Source: Barrientosiimonas humi (GTDB lineage Bacteria; Actinomycetota; Actinomycetes; Actinomycetales; Dermatophilaceae). Taken from it: 64,000 nt of DNA. The first letter of the stretch is position 1. Each line of letters opens with the position of its first letter. Made by a program: the position numbers and the translations under genes. The DNA lies in assembly GCF_006716095.1 (NCBI RefSeq), contig NZ_VFOK01000001.1, forward strand, positions 1,767,375 through 1,831,374, given 5' to 3'. Under the pieces are notes generated by a model. The model saw only the letters and a list, made by a program, of their open reading frames with translations. It made no database searches and was not told where the DNA came from. Positions 34,701 to 43,516 of this stretch are shown here, in pieces.

Positions 34701-35018
34701 GTGCCGCCCGCAGACTCCCGCCCTTCCGTGCGTACGAACGCCTTCCGCAGCAAGGTCGAGCACGCGAGCAACGGCGTGCTGCAGAAGCTGGCGAAGCTCC
34801 CGCCCGCCGCGCTGCTCGTCGCGGCGCTGGCCATCGCGCTCGTCGGGGCGCTGGTGCGCGGCGTCGTCGGCGCGATCTGCTTCGGACTGCTGACGCTGTT
34901 CCTCGCCTGGCTGCTCTATCTCACCTGGCCCCGGCTCGCACCGCTCGACCGGCTGATGCGGCTGGCGGTGCTGCTGCTCACCGCCGTCGTCATGGTGGTG
35001 CTGGCCGTCCCGCGCTGA
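34701..35018 (+). CDS. Small membrane protein (DUF6703-like)
   Basis: A 105-residue protein with a basic N terminus and three hydrophobic helices (about residues 34-55, 57-74 and 85-103), resembling a conserved actinobacterial membrane protein family without known function. TACCCT at 34689-34694 ends six bases before GTG 34701, with no ribosome site, so initiation is probably leaderless. It ends 17 bases before the zinc operon promoter. Confidence 0.72.
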   Translation: MPPADSRPSVRTNAFRSKVEHASNGVLQKLAKLPPAALLVAALAIALVGALVRGVVGAICFGLLTLFLAWLLYLTWPRLAPLDRLMRLAVLLLTAVVMVVLAVPR

Positions 35019-35035
35019 CGCCGCGCGACTCGCAG

Positions 35036-35073
35036 TTGACAATCATTCTCACTTCTCCTGAGAATGATTCTCG
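35036..35073 (+). promoter_or_regulatory. znu promoter overlapped by two Zur-like boxes
   Basis: A consensus -35 TTGACA at 35036-35041 and GAGAAT at 35060-35065 as -10, 18 bases apart, place the transcription start at about 35072, essentially at GTG 35073. Two 7-1-7 palindromes cover these elements: TGACAATCATTCTCA (35037-35051) and TGAGAATGATTCTCG (35059-35073), each with six of seven pairs. Both fit the actinobacterial Zur box pattern TGANAATNATTNTCA closely. Zinc-bound Zur, encoded by the last gene, would block both promoter elements. Confidence 0.85.
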
Positions 35074-36041
35074 TGAAGCTCCCTGCTGCCCTCCCCGCCC
35101 TCGCCCTCGCGGCGACCGCCGCGCTCGCCGGTTGCGGCACCTCGGGCGCCGGTGGGCCTGGCTCCGGCGGTGGCGACCGTCCCACGGTGGTGACGGCGGC
35201 GTACCCCCTGGACCTGCTCGTCCGCTCCGTCGGCGGTGAGCACGTCACCACGCTCAACCTGGCCAAGCCCGGTGTCGAGCCGCACGACCTGGAGCTGACC
35301 GCCAAGAACGTCGCGGCGATCGACGACGCGTCGCTGGTGGTCTACAGCAAGGGGTTCTCCACCGCCGTCGACACCGCGGCGAAGGAGCAGGCCGGCGACC
35401 GCGCGTTCGACGTGTCGGGGCCCGCGCGGCTGACCCCCACCCCGTCGGTGGAGCCGGTCGGCGAGGGCGACGCCGAGCAGCACCACGCCGACGACGGCCA
35501 CGACCACGGGTCCGAGCCGGGCGCCGTCGACCAGCACTTCTGGCTCGACCCGCAGCGCTACGCCGCCGTCGCCACCGCCGTCGCCACGCGCCTCGGCCAG
35601 GTCGACCCGGCCAACCGAGCCGACTACGAGCGCAACGCCCGCGCCTTCAGCGGCCGGCTCACCACGCTCGACCGCGAGCTCGTCACCGGCCTGCGCTCGT
35701 GCCCGCGCACAGAGCTGGTCACGAGCCACGCCGCGTTCGGCTACCTCGCCCAGCGCACCGGCCTGTCGCAGGTGCCGATCGCGGTCTCCCCCGGCCAGGA
35801 GCCCGACCCGGCCGCGCTGGGCCGGATCTCCAGCTATGCCAAGGCGCACGGCGTCACCACGATCTACACCGAGCCGCTGGTGAGCTCCGACTTCGCCGAC
35901 GCGATCGCGCGCAGCACCGGCGCGCGTACGGCCACGCTGGACCCGGTCGAGAGCATCACCGACCGTTCGGCCGGCGGCGACTACTTCGCGGTCATGCGCT
36001 CCAACCTCTCGACGCTGCGCACCGGACAGGGATGCTCATGA
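35073..36041 (+). CDS. znuA: Zinc ABC transporter substrate-binding lipoprotein
   Basis: A 322-residue metal-binding lipoprotein (cluster A-I) that captures Zn2+ outside the membrane. It has lipobox ALAGC, a metal-site His in VEPHDLELTAK, a flexible His/Asp-rich loop around QHHADDGHDHG characteristic of zinc rather than manganese binders, and metal ligands in QHFWLDPQ and SHAAFGYL. I prefer GTG 35073 as a leaderless start fixed by the promoter; ATG 35064 in the same frame lies inside the -10 region. The stop overlaps znuC (ATGA). Confidence 0.9.
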   Translation: MKLPAALPALALAATAALAGCGTSGAGGPGSGGGDRPTVVTAAYPLDLLVRSVGGEHVTTLNLAKPGVEPHDLELTAKNVAAIDDASLVVYSKGFSTAVDTAAKEQAGDRAFDVSGPARLTPTPSVEPVGEGDAEQHHADDGHDHGSEPGAVDQHFWLDPQRYAAVATAVATRLGQVDPANRADYERNARAFSGRLTTLDRELVTGLRSCPRTELVTSHAAFGYLAQRTGLSQVPIAVSPGQEPDPAALGRISSYAKAHGVTTIYTEPLVSSDFADAIARSTGARTATLDPVESITDRSAGGDYFAVMRSNLSTLRTGQGCS

Positions 36042-36844
36042 CCGACACCACCCGCCCCGTGATCGAGCTGCGGCACGTCTCGTTCGGTTATGCCGACCGC
36101 GCCGTCGTGCGCTCGATCGACCTCGACGTGCGGCCCGGCGAGGTCGTCGCGCTGCTCGGGCCGAACGGCTCCGGCAAGTCCACGCTGGTGCGCGGCCTGC
36201 TCGGCCTCACCGACCAGCTGGGCGGCGAGGCGACCGTCCTCGGGCAGCCGCTGCGCGACCTGTCCGAGCGCTACCGCATCGGGTACGTCCCCCAGCGGCA
36301 CACCCTCTCGGGCTCGGTGCGCGCCACGGTCGAGGAGGTGGTCGCCGTCGGGCGGCTGCCGCACCAGGGCTGGTTCGTCCGGCGTACTCCCGAAGACCGG
36401 CGCGCGATCACCGAGGCGCTGGAGCTGGTCGGCCTGGCCGAGCGGGCCGGCGACGACGTGTCGACCCTGTCCGGCGGCCAGCAGCGCCGGGTGCTGATCG
36501 CCCGCGCGCTCGCCGCCGAGCCCGACCTGCTGATCATGGACGAGCCGACGGCCGGCGTCGACGAGGCGAGCCAGCGGGTGCTCGCCGAGGTGCTGCGCCG
36601 GCTGACGGCGAGCGGCCGCACGCTGCTGATCGTCACCCACGAGGTGGCCGCGCTGCGCGACGTCGTCACCCGCATCGTCGAGCTGACCTCCGGTCGGGTC
36701 AGCTTCGACGGCACGCCCGAGCGCTACGCCGAGCACCGGCGCGAGCAGATCGTCGGCAGCCACCCGTGCCCGCCGACCGACCCCCCGCACGGGAGCCACC
36801 TGCCGAGCGCAGGCCCGCTGAGCACCGGAGCCGACCATGCTTGA
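36038..36844 (+). CDS. znuC: Zinc ABC transporter ATP-binding protein
   Basis: A 268-residue ABC ATPase: Walker A GPNGSGKST, signature LSGGQQRRVLIARAL, Walker B LLIMDEPTAGVD, H-loop VTHEVAAL. The family's typical YVPQRHTLSGSVRATVEEVV segment is present. A proline/histidine-containing C-terminal extension of about 30 residues follows the core. ATG 36038 overlaps znuA by four bases, and its end overlaps znuB by eight. Confidence 0.93.
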   Translation: MTDTTRPVIELRHVSFGYADRAVVRSIDLDVRPGEVVALLGPNGSGKSTLVRGLLGLTDQLGGEATVLGQPLRDLSERYRIGYVPQRHTLSGSVRATVEEVVAVGRLPHQGWFVRRTPEDRRAITEALELVGLAERAGDDVSTLSGGQQRRVLIARALAAEPDLLIMDEPTAGVDEASQRVLAEVLRRLTASGRTLLIVTHEVAALRDVVTRIVELTSGRVSFDGTPERYAEHRREQIVGSHPCPPTDPPHGSHLPSAGPLSTGADHA

Positions 36845-37829
36845 GCTGCTGCAGTACGACTTCATGCAGCGGGCGCTGATCGCCGCACTGCTCGTGGGCG
36901 TGGCCGCGCCGATGGTCGGCATCTTCCTGGTGCAGCGCCGGCTGGCGCTGATCGGCGACGGCATGGGCCACGTCGCGCTCGCCGGCGTCGCCGTGGGTGT
37001 GGTCACCGGCCAGCAACCGGTCTTCACCGCGCTCGCGCTGGCAGTGGCCGCGGCCGTGCTCATCGAGCTGGTCCGGGCGCGCGGGCGCACCAGCGGCGAC
37101 GTCGCGCTGGCGGTGATGTTCTACGGCGGGATCGCCGTGGGCATCGTGCTGCTGAGCCGCGCCGGCAGCGAGACCCCGGCCAACCTCGACTCGTTCCTCT
37201 TCGGCGCCATCACCACGACGAGCCCGACGGACGTGCGCGTCTTCGCGGTGCTCGCCGCGGTCATCCTGCTGGTCACCTGGATCATGCGACCGCGGCTGTT
37301 CGCCGTCGCCGGCGACGAGGAGTACGCCCGCGCCACCGGCATGAACGTGCTCGCCGTCAACCTGACGCTGGCGATCCTGACCGCGGTCACCGTCGTGGTG
37401 TCGATGCGCGTCGTCGGGCTATTGCTGATCAGTGCGCTGATGATCGTGCCGAACGCCGCCTCGCAGCTGCTCACCCGCAGCTTCGCGAGCGCGCTGCGGC
37501 TGGCCGTGCTCATCGGGGTCCTGTGCAGCGTGGGCGGGGTCGTGGTCTCCTACCACGCCGAGACCCCGTCGGGCGGCACCATCGTGGTGCTGACCGTGCT
37601 GGTGTTCGTGCTGGCGTCGTTCGCGACCTGGGCCGTGGCTCGGGTGCGGGCGGCGCGCCACGCGGAGTCGTCGCACCACGCGCACGAGCACCGGCCCGGC
37701 TGCGGCCACCGTGCGGTGCCGCACGGCGACCACGTGGACTACCTGCACGACGGCGAGCGGCACGCGGCGCACGCCGACCACTGGGACCGGCACGACGAGC
37801 CGGCCCCCACCGCGAGGAGGGAATCGTGA
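36837..37829 (+). CDS. znuB: Zinc ABC transporter permease with His-rich tail
   Basis: A 330-residue cluster 9 metal permease with about eight helices in the first 270 residues. It includes the signatures GDGMGHVALAGVAVG near residue 40 and VVGLLLISALMIVPNAAS. The last 60 residues form a cytoplasmic tail rich in His, Asp and Cys (for example EHRPGCGHRAVPHGDHVDY). Similar His motifs in actinobacteria occur as small separate proteins or tails next to zinc genes. The tail may store zinc or sense it. Translation is coupled to znuC and to zur. Confidence 0.92.
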   Translation: MLELLQYDFMQRALIAALLVGVAAPMVGIFLVQRRLALIGDGMGHVALAGVAVGVVTGQQPVFTALALAVAAAVLIELVRARGRTSGDVALAVMFYGGIAVGIVLLSRAGSETPANLDSFLFGAITTTSPTDVRVFAVLAAVILLVTWIMRPRLFAVAGDEEYARATGMNVLAVNLTLAILTAVTVVVSMRVVGLLLISALMIVPNAASQLLTRSFASALRLAVLIGVLCSVGGVVVSYHAETPSGGTIVVLTVLVFVLASFATWAVARVRAARHAESSHHAHEHRPGCGHRAVPHGDHVDYLHDGERHAAHADHWDRHDEPAPTARRES

Positions 37830-38224
37830 GCGAGAGCACCGGACGGCGACCCACCCGGCAGCGGGCAGCGGTCACCGAGACGTTGTCGGAGATCGACGAC
37901 TTCACCTCGGCGCAGAGCCTGCACGAGCGGCTGCGCACCAAGGGCGCCTCCGTCGGTCTCGCCACCGTCTACCGCACGCTGCAGACGATGGCCTCCGACG
38001 GCGAGGTCGACGTGCTGCGCACCGACGAGGGCGAGGCGGTCTATCGCCGCTGCAGCACCGGGCACCACCACCATCTGGTATGCCGCGACTGCGGACGCAC
38101 AGTCGAGGTCGAGGGCCCCGCGGTCGAGCGCTGGGCCGCCCGGGTCGGCCAGGACCACGGCTTCACCGACGTGGAGCACACCGTCGAGCTGTTCGGTCGC
38201 TGCGCGGACTGCTCGAGGGGCTGA
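37826..38224 (+). CDS. zur: Zinc uptake regulator, Fur family
   Basis: A 132-residue Fur-family repressor. The N-terminal winged helix contains TRQRAAVTETL and the recognition region SVGLATVYRTLQTM. The metal/dimer domain has the HHHHLVCRDCGRTVEV motif with one CxxC and a second, GRCADC, at the C terminus for structural zinc. Its position at the end of the zinc import operon with Zur-like operators upstream identifies it as Zur rather than Fur. GTG 37826 has GAGGAGG upstream and overlaps the znuB stop. It likely represses its own operon when zinc is ample. Confidence 0.9.
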   Translation: MSESTGRRPTRQRAAVTETLSEIDDFTSAQSLHERLRTKGASVGLATVYRTLQTMASDGEVDVLRTDEGEAVYRRCSTGHHHHLVCRDCGRTVEVEGPAVERWAARVGQDHGFTDVEHTVELFGRCADCSRG

Positions 38225-38256
38225 GTGGGCTGAGGCGTGCGCGCACCGGCGCGTAT

Positions 38257-38382
38257 CCCCCGACATCGGCGCGTACGACGGTCGGCGCGCCCCACGTGAC
38301 GTCAACAACCCCCGATATCGGCCCTTGTGACCGCTCCCCCGCCCCGCCGCACGTCACAACCCCCGGAATCGGCGCGTACGAC
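38257..38382. repeat. Repeat array A: three units, 51-52 bp period
   Basis: A 23-base core, CCCCCGACATCGGCGCGTACGAC or close variants, starts at 38257, 38309 and 38360. The middle copy differs most, in its last third. Bases between cores are also partly shared (CACGTGACGTCAACAA and CACGTCACAA before copies 2 and 3). It lies directly after zur and directly before array B. No open frame is conserved through the copies. Confidence 0.85.
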
Positions 38383-38390
38383 CGGCGCCA

Positions 38391-38583
38391 TCGGGTCGAT
38401 ACCGACCCCATCTGCCCGCCCAAACCCCCCCCCCCCGGACGTGACGTTTCGGGTCGATACCGACCCCATCCGCCCGCCCAACCCCCCCCCGGACGTGACG
38501 TTTCGGGTCGATACCGACCCCATCCGCCCGCCCAAACCCCCTCGGACGTGACGTTTCGGGTCGATACCGACCCCATCCGCCCG
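38391..38583. repeat. Repeat array B: four units, 53-54 bp period
   Basis: A 22-base core TCGGGTCGATACCGACCCCATC starts at 38391, 38449, 38503 and 38556. The last three copies share the larger unit beginning GGACGTGACGTTT at 38437, 38491 and 38544 and ending CGCCCGCCCAA. Each core contains the hairpin GGGTCG-ATAC-CGACCC. Poly-C runs of different lengths separate units. Together with array A this fills the 408-base gap 38225-38632. Units may be binding sites, RNA hairpins or a mobile palindrome amplified in tandem. Confidence 0.9.
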
Positions 38584-38632
38584 GCCGCCCACCTCGCGCG
38601 TGATGCGTCGTACGTCCGCGCCGGGCAGACTG

Positions 38633-39175
38633 TCAAAGGAACTTCCCCTGCGACGAGCTCGTACGCTCGCGCACCGGGCCGACCGCCTGGAGGACCCGGT
38701 CCACCACGCCGCCCACGTCGTACTCGCCGCCGAGGACAACCTCGCCGGGCACCCCGAGGACATCCGACTCCAGGAACCACTCACGCAGCTTGGTGGAGTC
38801 GACCTCTGACGCCAAGGGGCGCCCTGCGTGCCGACGCAGGGTCTCCTCCAGCGGGACGTCGAGGTAGAAGACGTGGGTCGGGCCGTCGTGCCGGCCCATG
38901 AGCCTGCGCAGCATGTTTCCGTAGTGGCCGGAGTACAAGATCCCCTCGAGGATCACGTGATAGCCGATCTGCAGACAGTGCTGTGCCGTCTGCTCGATGA
39001 GGCCGATGTTGTCGCCGTCGGGGACGTCGTGCTCCCGAAGCACGACCCGTCTCAAGTGGTCCTGCCCGACGTTCGCGGCCCCGCGCCCCATCCGTCGCTG
39101 CAGCTCGACCGCCACCGTCGACTTGCCGGATGCCGAGTTGCCCCTGATCACGATCAGGTGCTGGTCCACGGACAT
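38633..39175 (-). CDS. P-loop small-molecule kinase-like protein
   Basis: A 180-residue NTPase of the AAA_33/zeta-toxin-like kinase group. Walker A is GNSASGKST at about residue 12, followed by a catalytic Asp region NVGQDHLRR, ILEGILYSGHYG and THVFYLDVPLEETLRRH. Similar proteins phosphorylate small metabolites or antibiotics; the substrate is unknown. It starts eight bases after the uppS stop on the same strand, so it may be cotranscribed with recO-uppS. Its C-terminal end abuts repeat array B. Confidence 0.78.
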   Translation of the reverse strand: MSVDQHLIVIRGNSASGKSTVAVELQRRMGRGAANVGQDHLRRVVLREHDVPDGDNIGLIEQTAQHCLQIGYHVILEGILYSGHYGNMLRRLMGRHDGPTHVFYLDVPLEETLRRHAGRPLASEVDSTKLREWFLESDVLGVPGEVVLGGEYDVGGVVDRVLQAVGPVRERTSSSQGKFL

Positions 39176-39182
39176 GCCCGGT

Positions 39183-39965
39183 CTACGGGGTCGCGGTGCG
39201 GTCGACGGCGCCGCCGTAGCGGCGGTCGCGGGCGGCGTACGTCTCGATCGCCTGCCACAGGTGGGTGCGGTCGAAGTCGGGCCAGAGGGTGTCGAGGAAG
39301 ACCATCTCGGCGTAGGCGGACTGCCACAGCAGGAAGTTGCTGGTGCGCTGCTCGCCCGAGCTGCGCACGAACAGGTCGACGTCGGGGGTGTCGGGCCAGT
39401 CGAGGTTGCGGGCGATCGTGGCCTCGGTGATCTTGTCCGGCTTGAGCCGGCCGGCGGCGACCTGCTCGGCGATGCGGCGGGTGGCGGCGGCGATCTCGGC
39501 GCGGCCGCCGTAGTTGACGCACATCTGCAGCGTCATGACGGTGTTGTGCTTGGTGCGCTCCTGCGCGCTCTCCAGCTCCTTGACGACCGAGCGCCACAGC
39601 CGCGGCCGCTGCCCGGTCCAGCGGCAGCGCACGCCCCAGGAGTCGAGCAGGTCGACGCGGCGGCGGATCACGTCGCGGTTGAAGCCCATCAGGAAGCGGA
39701 CCTCGTCGGGCGAGCGCTTCCAGTTCTCGGTGGAGAACATGTACGCCGACAGCGTCCCCACGCCCGCCTCGATCGCGCCCGCGACGACGTCGATCAGCTG
39801 CGCCTCGCCGGCCTCGTGGCCCTTCGTGCGCGGCAGCCCGCGCGCGTTGGCCCACCGCCCGTTGCCGTCCATCACCAGCGCGACGTGCCGGGGCACGATC
39901 TCGGGCGGCAGCTGGGGCGCTCGGGCGCCGCTTCGGTGGGGCGGCGGCGGGACGGGCGTGCTCAT
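39183..39965 (-). CDS. uppS: Isoprenyl (undecaprenyl/decaprenyl) diphosphate synthase
   Basis: A 260-residue cis-prenyltransferase that makes the polyprenyl carrier lipid for cell-wall synthesis. Motifs are [13 protein letters not shown] with Mg-binding Asp33, [20 protein letters not shown], and the C-terminal [19 protein letters not shown]. The proline-rich N terminus is typical of actinobacteria. ATG 39965 overlaps the recO stop by four bases, the standard actinobacterial recO-uppS arrangement. Confidence 0.95.
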   Translation of the reverse strand: MSTPVPPPPHRSGARAPQLPPEIVPRHVALVMDGNGRWANARGLPRTKGHEAGEAQLIDVVAGAIEAGVGTLSAYMFSTENWKRSPDEVRFLMGFNRDVIRRRVDLLDSWGVRCRWTGQRPRLWRSVVKELESAQERTKHNTVMTLQMCVNYGGRAEIAAATRRIAEQVAAGRLKPDKITEATIARNLDWPDTPDVDLFVRSSGEQRTSNFLLWQSAYAEMVFLDTLWPDFDRTHLWQAIETYAARDRRYGGAVDRTATP

Positions 39966-40735
39966 CGGGCTCCTGCACGGTCGGCGGGCGGTGCCGGCAG
40001 AGCGGGGGTGCCCCGGTCGACCAGGCGCAGCGAGCGTACGCCCCGCTCCAGGTGCCAGTGCAGGTATGCCGTCACGAGTCCGCTGGCCTCGTTGCGCGTG
40101 CGCGGGTCGGCGGCCACGGCCGTCGCCCAGTCGCCGGCGACCAGCGCGCCGAGCAGCACGAACGTCTCGGGGCGCGGCGCCGCCGAGCCCGGCGGCCGGC
40201 ACGACGGGCAGACCGCGCCGCCCGCCGCGAGGTTGACCGCCCGGTGCGGGCCGGGCGCGCCGCAACCTGCGCAGTCGCGGAACGACGGGGCCCACCCGGC
40301 GGTCGCCATCGCGCGCAGCAGGTAGGAGTCGAGCACCAGCCCCGAGTCGTGGCGCCCGGCGGCCAGCGCCGCCAGACCGCCCGCCAGCAGCGTGAACTGC
40401 CGCTGCACCGGCTCGCGCTCCTCGGTGAGCCGGTCGGCCGTCTCGAGCATCGCCGCGGCGGCGGTCCACGCGGAGTAGTCGGCCGCGACCTGCTCGCCGT
40501 ACGGCGCGAGCATCGCCGCCTGGGTGATCGTGTCGAGCGAACGCCCTTGGTAGCACTGCAGATCCACGACCATGCCCGGCTCGAGGCGCGCCCCGAACTT
40601 GGACTTCGTACGTCGCACGCCCTTGGCCACGGCGCGCACCTTGCCGGTGCCGCGGCACAGCATCGTGACGATCCGGTCTGCCTCACCCAGCTTGTGGGTG
40701 CGCAGCACGATCGCGGCGTCACGGTAGAGGGCCAT
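39962..40735 (-). CDS. recO: DNA repair protein RecO
   Basis: A 257-residue recombination mediator that loads RecA through RecR. The N-terminal OB fold ([34 protein letters not shown]) is followed by a helical domain and a zinc site with Cys pairs CAGCG and CPSC. Length is typical. Between recO and the divergent methyltransferase gene lies a perfect palindrome at 40775-40817. Confidence 0.94.
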   Translation of the reverse strand: MALYRDAAIVLRTHKLGEADRIVTMLCRGTGKVRAVAKGVRRTKSKFGARLEPGMVVDLQCYQGRSLDTITQAAMLAPYGEQVAADYSAWTAAAAMLETADRLTEEREPVQRQFTLLAGGLAALAAGRHDSGLVLDSYLLRAMATAGWAPSFRDCAGCGAPGPHRAVNLAAGGAVCPSCRPPGSAAPRPETFVLLGALVAGDWATAVAADPRTRNEASGLVTAYLHWHLERGVRSLRLVDRGTPALPAPPADRAGAR

Positions 40736-40774
40736 CGGTCCATTCTCTCCCGAGGGCGCACCGCCTCCGACCAC

Positions 40775-40817
40775 CCCGCCCGGCGGGTCGCCCGTCACGT
40801 GCGACCCGCCGGGCGGG
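40775..40817. repeat. 43-bp palindrome with 17-bp arms
   Basis: Arms 40775-40791 and 40801-40817 are exact reverse complements around nine bases. It lies in the 123-base gap between divergent recO and the O-methyltransferase gene, upstream of both, where a terminator would not be expected. It could be an operator for a large dimeric regulator or another isolated palindromic element. Confidence 0.85.
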
Positions 40818-40858
40818 CGTGTGAGGATGTCTGCGCCACCCCCGACCCTGGAGGATCG

Positions 40859-41887
40859 ATGACCGACTGGGCCCAGCTGACCACCCGCTCGCTCGACGAG
40901 CTGCGCGGGGTCGACGAGACCTACCGCCCCACCAACTTCTGGGGCCCGGGTGTCGACAAGCTGCTGGACGACATGCGCACCCTCGGCCTCGACAGGTTCA
41001 AGTCCTGGCCGGCCGCCTCGATCTGGTTCTACCCGCTGTACGGCAACGGCTGGACCAACGCGACCCTCGGTGCCCTCCTGCCGAAGGCGCGCGAGGTCAA
41101 GGGCACGGCCGACGAGTCCTTCCTGCGCTCGGCGCTGACCGGGTGGCACGAGGCCCGTCGCGACTACGACGTCGCGGCCGTCGGCTGGGACCAGGAACGG
41201 TGGCCGTTCGACCTGCGCACCCACGGCGAGAGCCGCGTCGGCACGCCGTGGCAGGCGTTCGGGCTCGACGTGGGCACCCACGCCACGTTCGGCCGGGCCT
41301 ACGCCAACTACCTGCTGTGCCTGTCGGCGCTGTCCCACCACGTCGCCGGCCCGCCGCGCAGCTTCCTGGAGATCGGCGGCGGCTTCGGCGTGCTCGGCGA
41401 GATCGTCATGCAGCGCGACCCCAACGCCCGCTACGTCGACCTCGACATCCCGCCGCTGCTCACGGTCGCGTCCTACTACCTCACCGAGCTGTTCGGCTCG
41501 CGGGTCACGCTCTACGAGGGCGAGACCGCCGCGCCGGGGCCGATCACGGTGCCGGGCAGCGGGGTGCTCCCGAACTACCGGATCCAGGACCTCGACAGCG
41601 AGTTCGAGGTGTTCGTGAACTCCTTCTCCTTCCAGGAGATGGAGCCGCCGGTCGTCGACCACTACATCGACCAGGTCTGCTCCAAGGGCATCCGCTACGC
41701 CGTCTCGCTCAACTCGCGCAACGGCAAGCCCAAGGCGCAGAAGGCCGGCGACTGGGGCGCGCTCGACCCGGTCACGTCGGCCCAGATCATCGAGATGTTC
41801 GACCGTCGCGGGCTCGAGCTCGTCGGGCAGTACGACGCGCCGTACGTCCGCAGCGCCGGCCAGCTCAACGTGTTCCGCCGGCGCTGA
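40859..41887 (+). CDS. Putative sugar O-methyltransferase
   Basis: A 342-residue protein resembling the putative sugar O-methyltransferase family. A long helical N-terminal region with [14 protein letters not shown] and YPLYGNG precedes a Rossmann SAM domain with [15 protein letters not shown] and [10 protein letters not shown], then [10 protein letters not shown] and a C-terminal [13 protein letters not shown]. The substrate is unknown. GGAGG lies four to five bases before ATG 40859. The flavin oxidoreductase gene follows 12 bases later. Confidence 0.75.
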   Translation: MTDWAQLTTRSLDELRGVDETYRPTNFWGPGVDKLLDDMRTLGLDRFKSWPAASIWFYPLYGNGWTNATLGALLPKAREVKGTADESFLRSALTGWHEARRDYDVAAVGWDQERWPFDLRTHGESRVGTPWQAFGLDVGTHATFGRAYANYLLCLSALSHHVAGPPRSFLEIGGGFGVLGEIVMQRDPNARYVDLDIPPLLTVASYYLTELFGSRVTLYEGETAAPGPITVPGSGVLPNYRIQDLDSEFEVFVNSFSFQEMEPPVVDHYIDQVCSKGIRYAVSLNSRNGKPKAQKAGDWGALDPVTSAQIIEMFDRRGLELVGQYDAPYVRSAGQLNVFRRR

Positions 41888-41899
41888 GCGAGGGTCGTC

Positions 41900-43468
41900 G
41901 TGCCTGCCGGGACCGAGCGACGTGACGTCGTCGTCGTGGGCGGCGGGCACAACGCGCTGACGGCTGCCGCATACCTGGCCCAGGCCGGGTTGTCGGTGCT
42001 GCTGCTCGAGCGCGACGACCACCTCGGTGGCGCCACCGTCTCGGCCGAGGCGTTCCCGGGCACGGGGGCGCGGCTGTCGCGCTACAGCTATCTCGTGAGC
42101 CTGCTCCCGCAGCACATCATCGACGACCTCGGTCTGTCGATCACGTTGCGTCGCAGGCGTTTTGCGTCCTACACCCCACGGCCCGGCAGCGACGTGGGCC
42201 TGCTCGTCGACAACCACGACGCTGGCGCGACACGGCGTTCGTTCGAGGCGATCGGGGCTGGCGGCGACCACGCCGGGTTCACCGACCTGTACGACCGCAC
42301 CACCCGCCTCGCGCAGGCGGTCTGGCCGTCGGTCACCGGCCCGCTCCCCCGGCGCAGCGAGCTGCGGCGCGCGCTGGGCGACGACGCGACCTGGGACGCC
42401 TTCGTCGAACGCCCGCTGGGCGAGGTGATCGAGCGCAGCGTGCGCGACGATCTGGTGCGCGGCGTCGTGCTCACCGACGGCCTGATCAGCACCTTCGCCC
42501 GCGCCCACCAGGCAGACCTGCAGCAGAACGTCTGCTTCCTCTACCACGTGATCGGTGGGGGCACGGGCGCCTGGGACGTGCCGGTCGGCGGCATGGGTCA
42601 GGTGTCGGGCGCGCTGGAGCAGGCCGCCCGCGCGGCCGGCGCGACCCTGGTCACCGGCGCCGAGGTGACCGGCGTCGACGGCGACGGCGTGGTGACCTAT
42701 GTCGAGGGTGGGGAGCAGCGGCAGGTGCGGGGGGCGTACGTGCTGTGGGGCGGCGCTCCCGGTCACCTCGCGCGGGTGCGCGGCACCGAGCCGCCGCCCG
42801 CCGAGGGCGCACAGATCAAGGTCAACCTGCTGCTGTCGCGCCTGCCGCGGCTGCGCGAGACGGGCGTCGCCCCCGAGGCCGCGTTCGGCGGCACCTTCCA
42901 CGTGCACGAGTCGTACGCCCAGCTGGACTTGGCGTACGCCCGCGCCACGTCGGGCGAGCTTCCCGAGCCGGTGCCCGCCGAGATCTACTGCCACTCCCTC
43001 ACCGACCCGAGCATCCTGTCGCCGGGGCTGCGCGAGCAGGGCGCGCACACGCTGACGGTCTTCACCCTGCAGACGCCGCACCGGCTGATCGATCACGCCC
43101 GGCCCGACCAGCAGCGGGCGCGGTGGGAGCGCGCGGTGCTCGACTCGATCTCCTCGGTGCTCGCCGAGCCGCTCGACGACGTGGTGCTGCGCGACCCGAG
43201 CGGCCGTCCGTGCGTGGAGACCCGCACCACCCTGGACCTGGAGCGCTCCCCCGGCATGCCGGGCGGCAGCATCTTCCACGGTCCGCTCGACTGGCCGTTC
43301 GCCGAGGACGACGAGCCGCTCGACACGCCTGCCGCACGGTGGGGCGTCGCGACGGATGACCCGCGAATCCTGTTGTGCGGTGCGGGATCTCGACGAGGTG
43401 GCGGCGTGAGCGGTCTCGGCGGGCTGCACGCGGCGCAGGCGGTGCTCGAGACGACACGCCGCGGCTGA
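41900..43468 (+). CDS. FAD-dependent phytoene-desaturase-like oxidoreductase
   Basis: A 522-residue flavoprotein with the N-terminal dinucleotide motif [21 protein letters not shown] and [13 protein letters not shown], typical of the CrtI/pyridine nucleotide-disulfide-like group. The C-terminal FAD-closing motif is [17 protein letters not shown]. It resembles the widespread bacterial homologues of eukaryotic PYROXD2 rather than true carotenoid desaturases, and no carotenoid genes are nearby. GTG 41900 begins [16 protein letters not shown]. Probably cotranscribed with the methyltransferase before it. Confidence 0.83.
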   Translation: MPAGTERRDVVVVGGGHNALTAAAYLAQAGLSVLLLERDDHLGGATVSAEAFPGTGARLSRYSYLVSLLPQHIIDDLGLSITLRRRRFASYTPRPGSDVGLLVDNHDAGATRRSFEAIGAGGDHAGFTDLYDRTTRLAQAVWPSVTGPLPRRSELRRALGDDATWDAFVERPLGEVIERSVRDDLVRGVVLTDGLISTFARAHQADLQQNVCFLYHVIGGGTGAWDVPVGGMGQVSGALEQAARAAGATLVTGAEVTGVDGDGVVTYVEGGEQRQVRGAYVLWGGAPGHLARVRGTEPPPAEGAQIKVNLLLSRLPRLRETGVAPEAAFGGTFHVHESYAQLDLAYARATSGELPEPVPAEIYCHSLTDPSILSPGLREQGAHTLTVFTLQTPHRLIDHARPDQQRARWERAVLDSISSVLAEPLDDVVLRDPSGRPCVETRTTLDLERSPGMPGGSIFHGPLDWPFAEDDEPLDTPAARWGVATDDPRILLCGAGSRRGGGVSGLGGLHAAQAVLETTRRG

Positions 43469-43516
43469 CCGCCCGCGGCCGTTGCGCGCGTCGAACGCCT
43501 GTTCTAACCTGGCGCC

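Noticed and set aside
38257-38583. CRISPR array
   Set aside because: The shared part is most of each unit, spacers are near-identical or poly-C, cores contain internal palindromes, and no cas gene is in the window.
38302-38784. A repetitive protein encoded on the minus strand across the 38.4 kb array
   Set aside because: Unit lengths of 53 and 54 shift the frame between copies, and poly-C length changes would break it; no ribosome site.
40741-40858. Riboswitch upstream of the sugar O-methyltransferase gene
   Set aside because: Only one simple palindrome is visible; no multi-stem arrangement of a known riboswitch class could be recognised.
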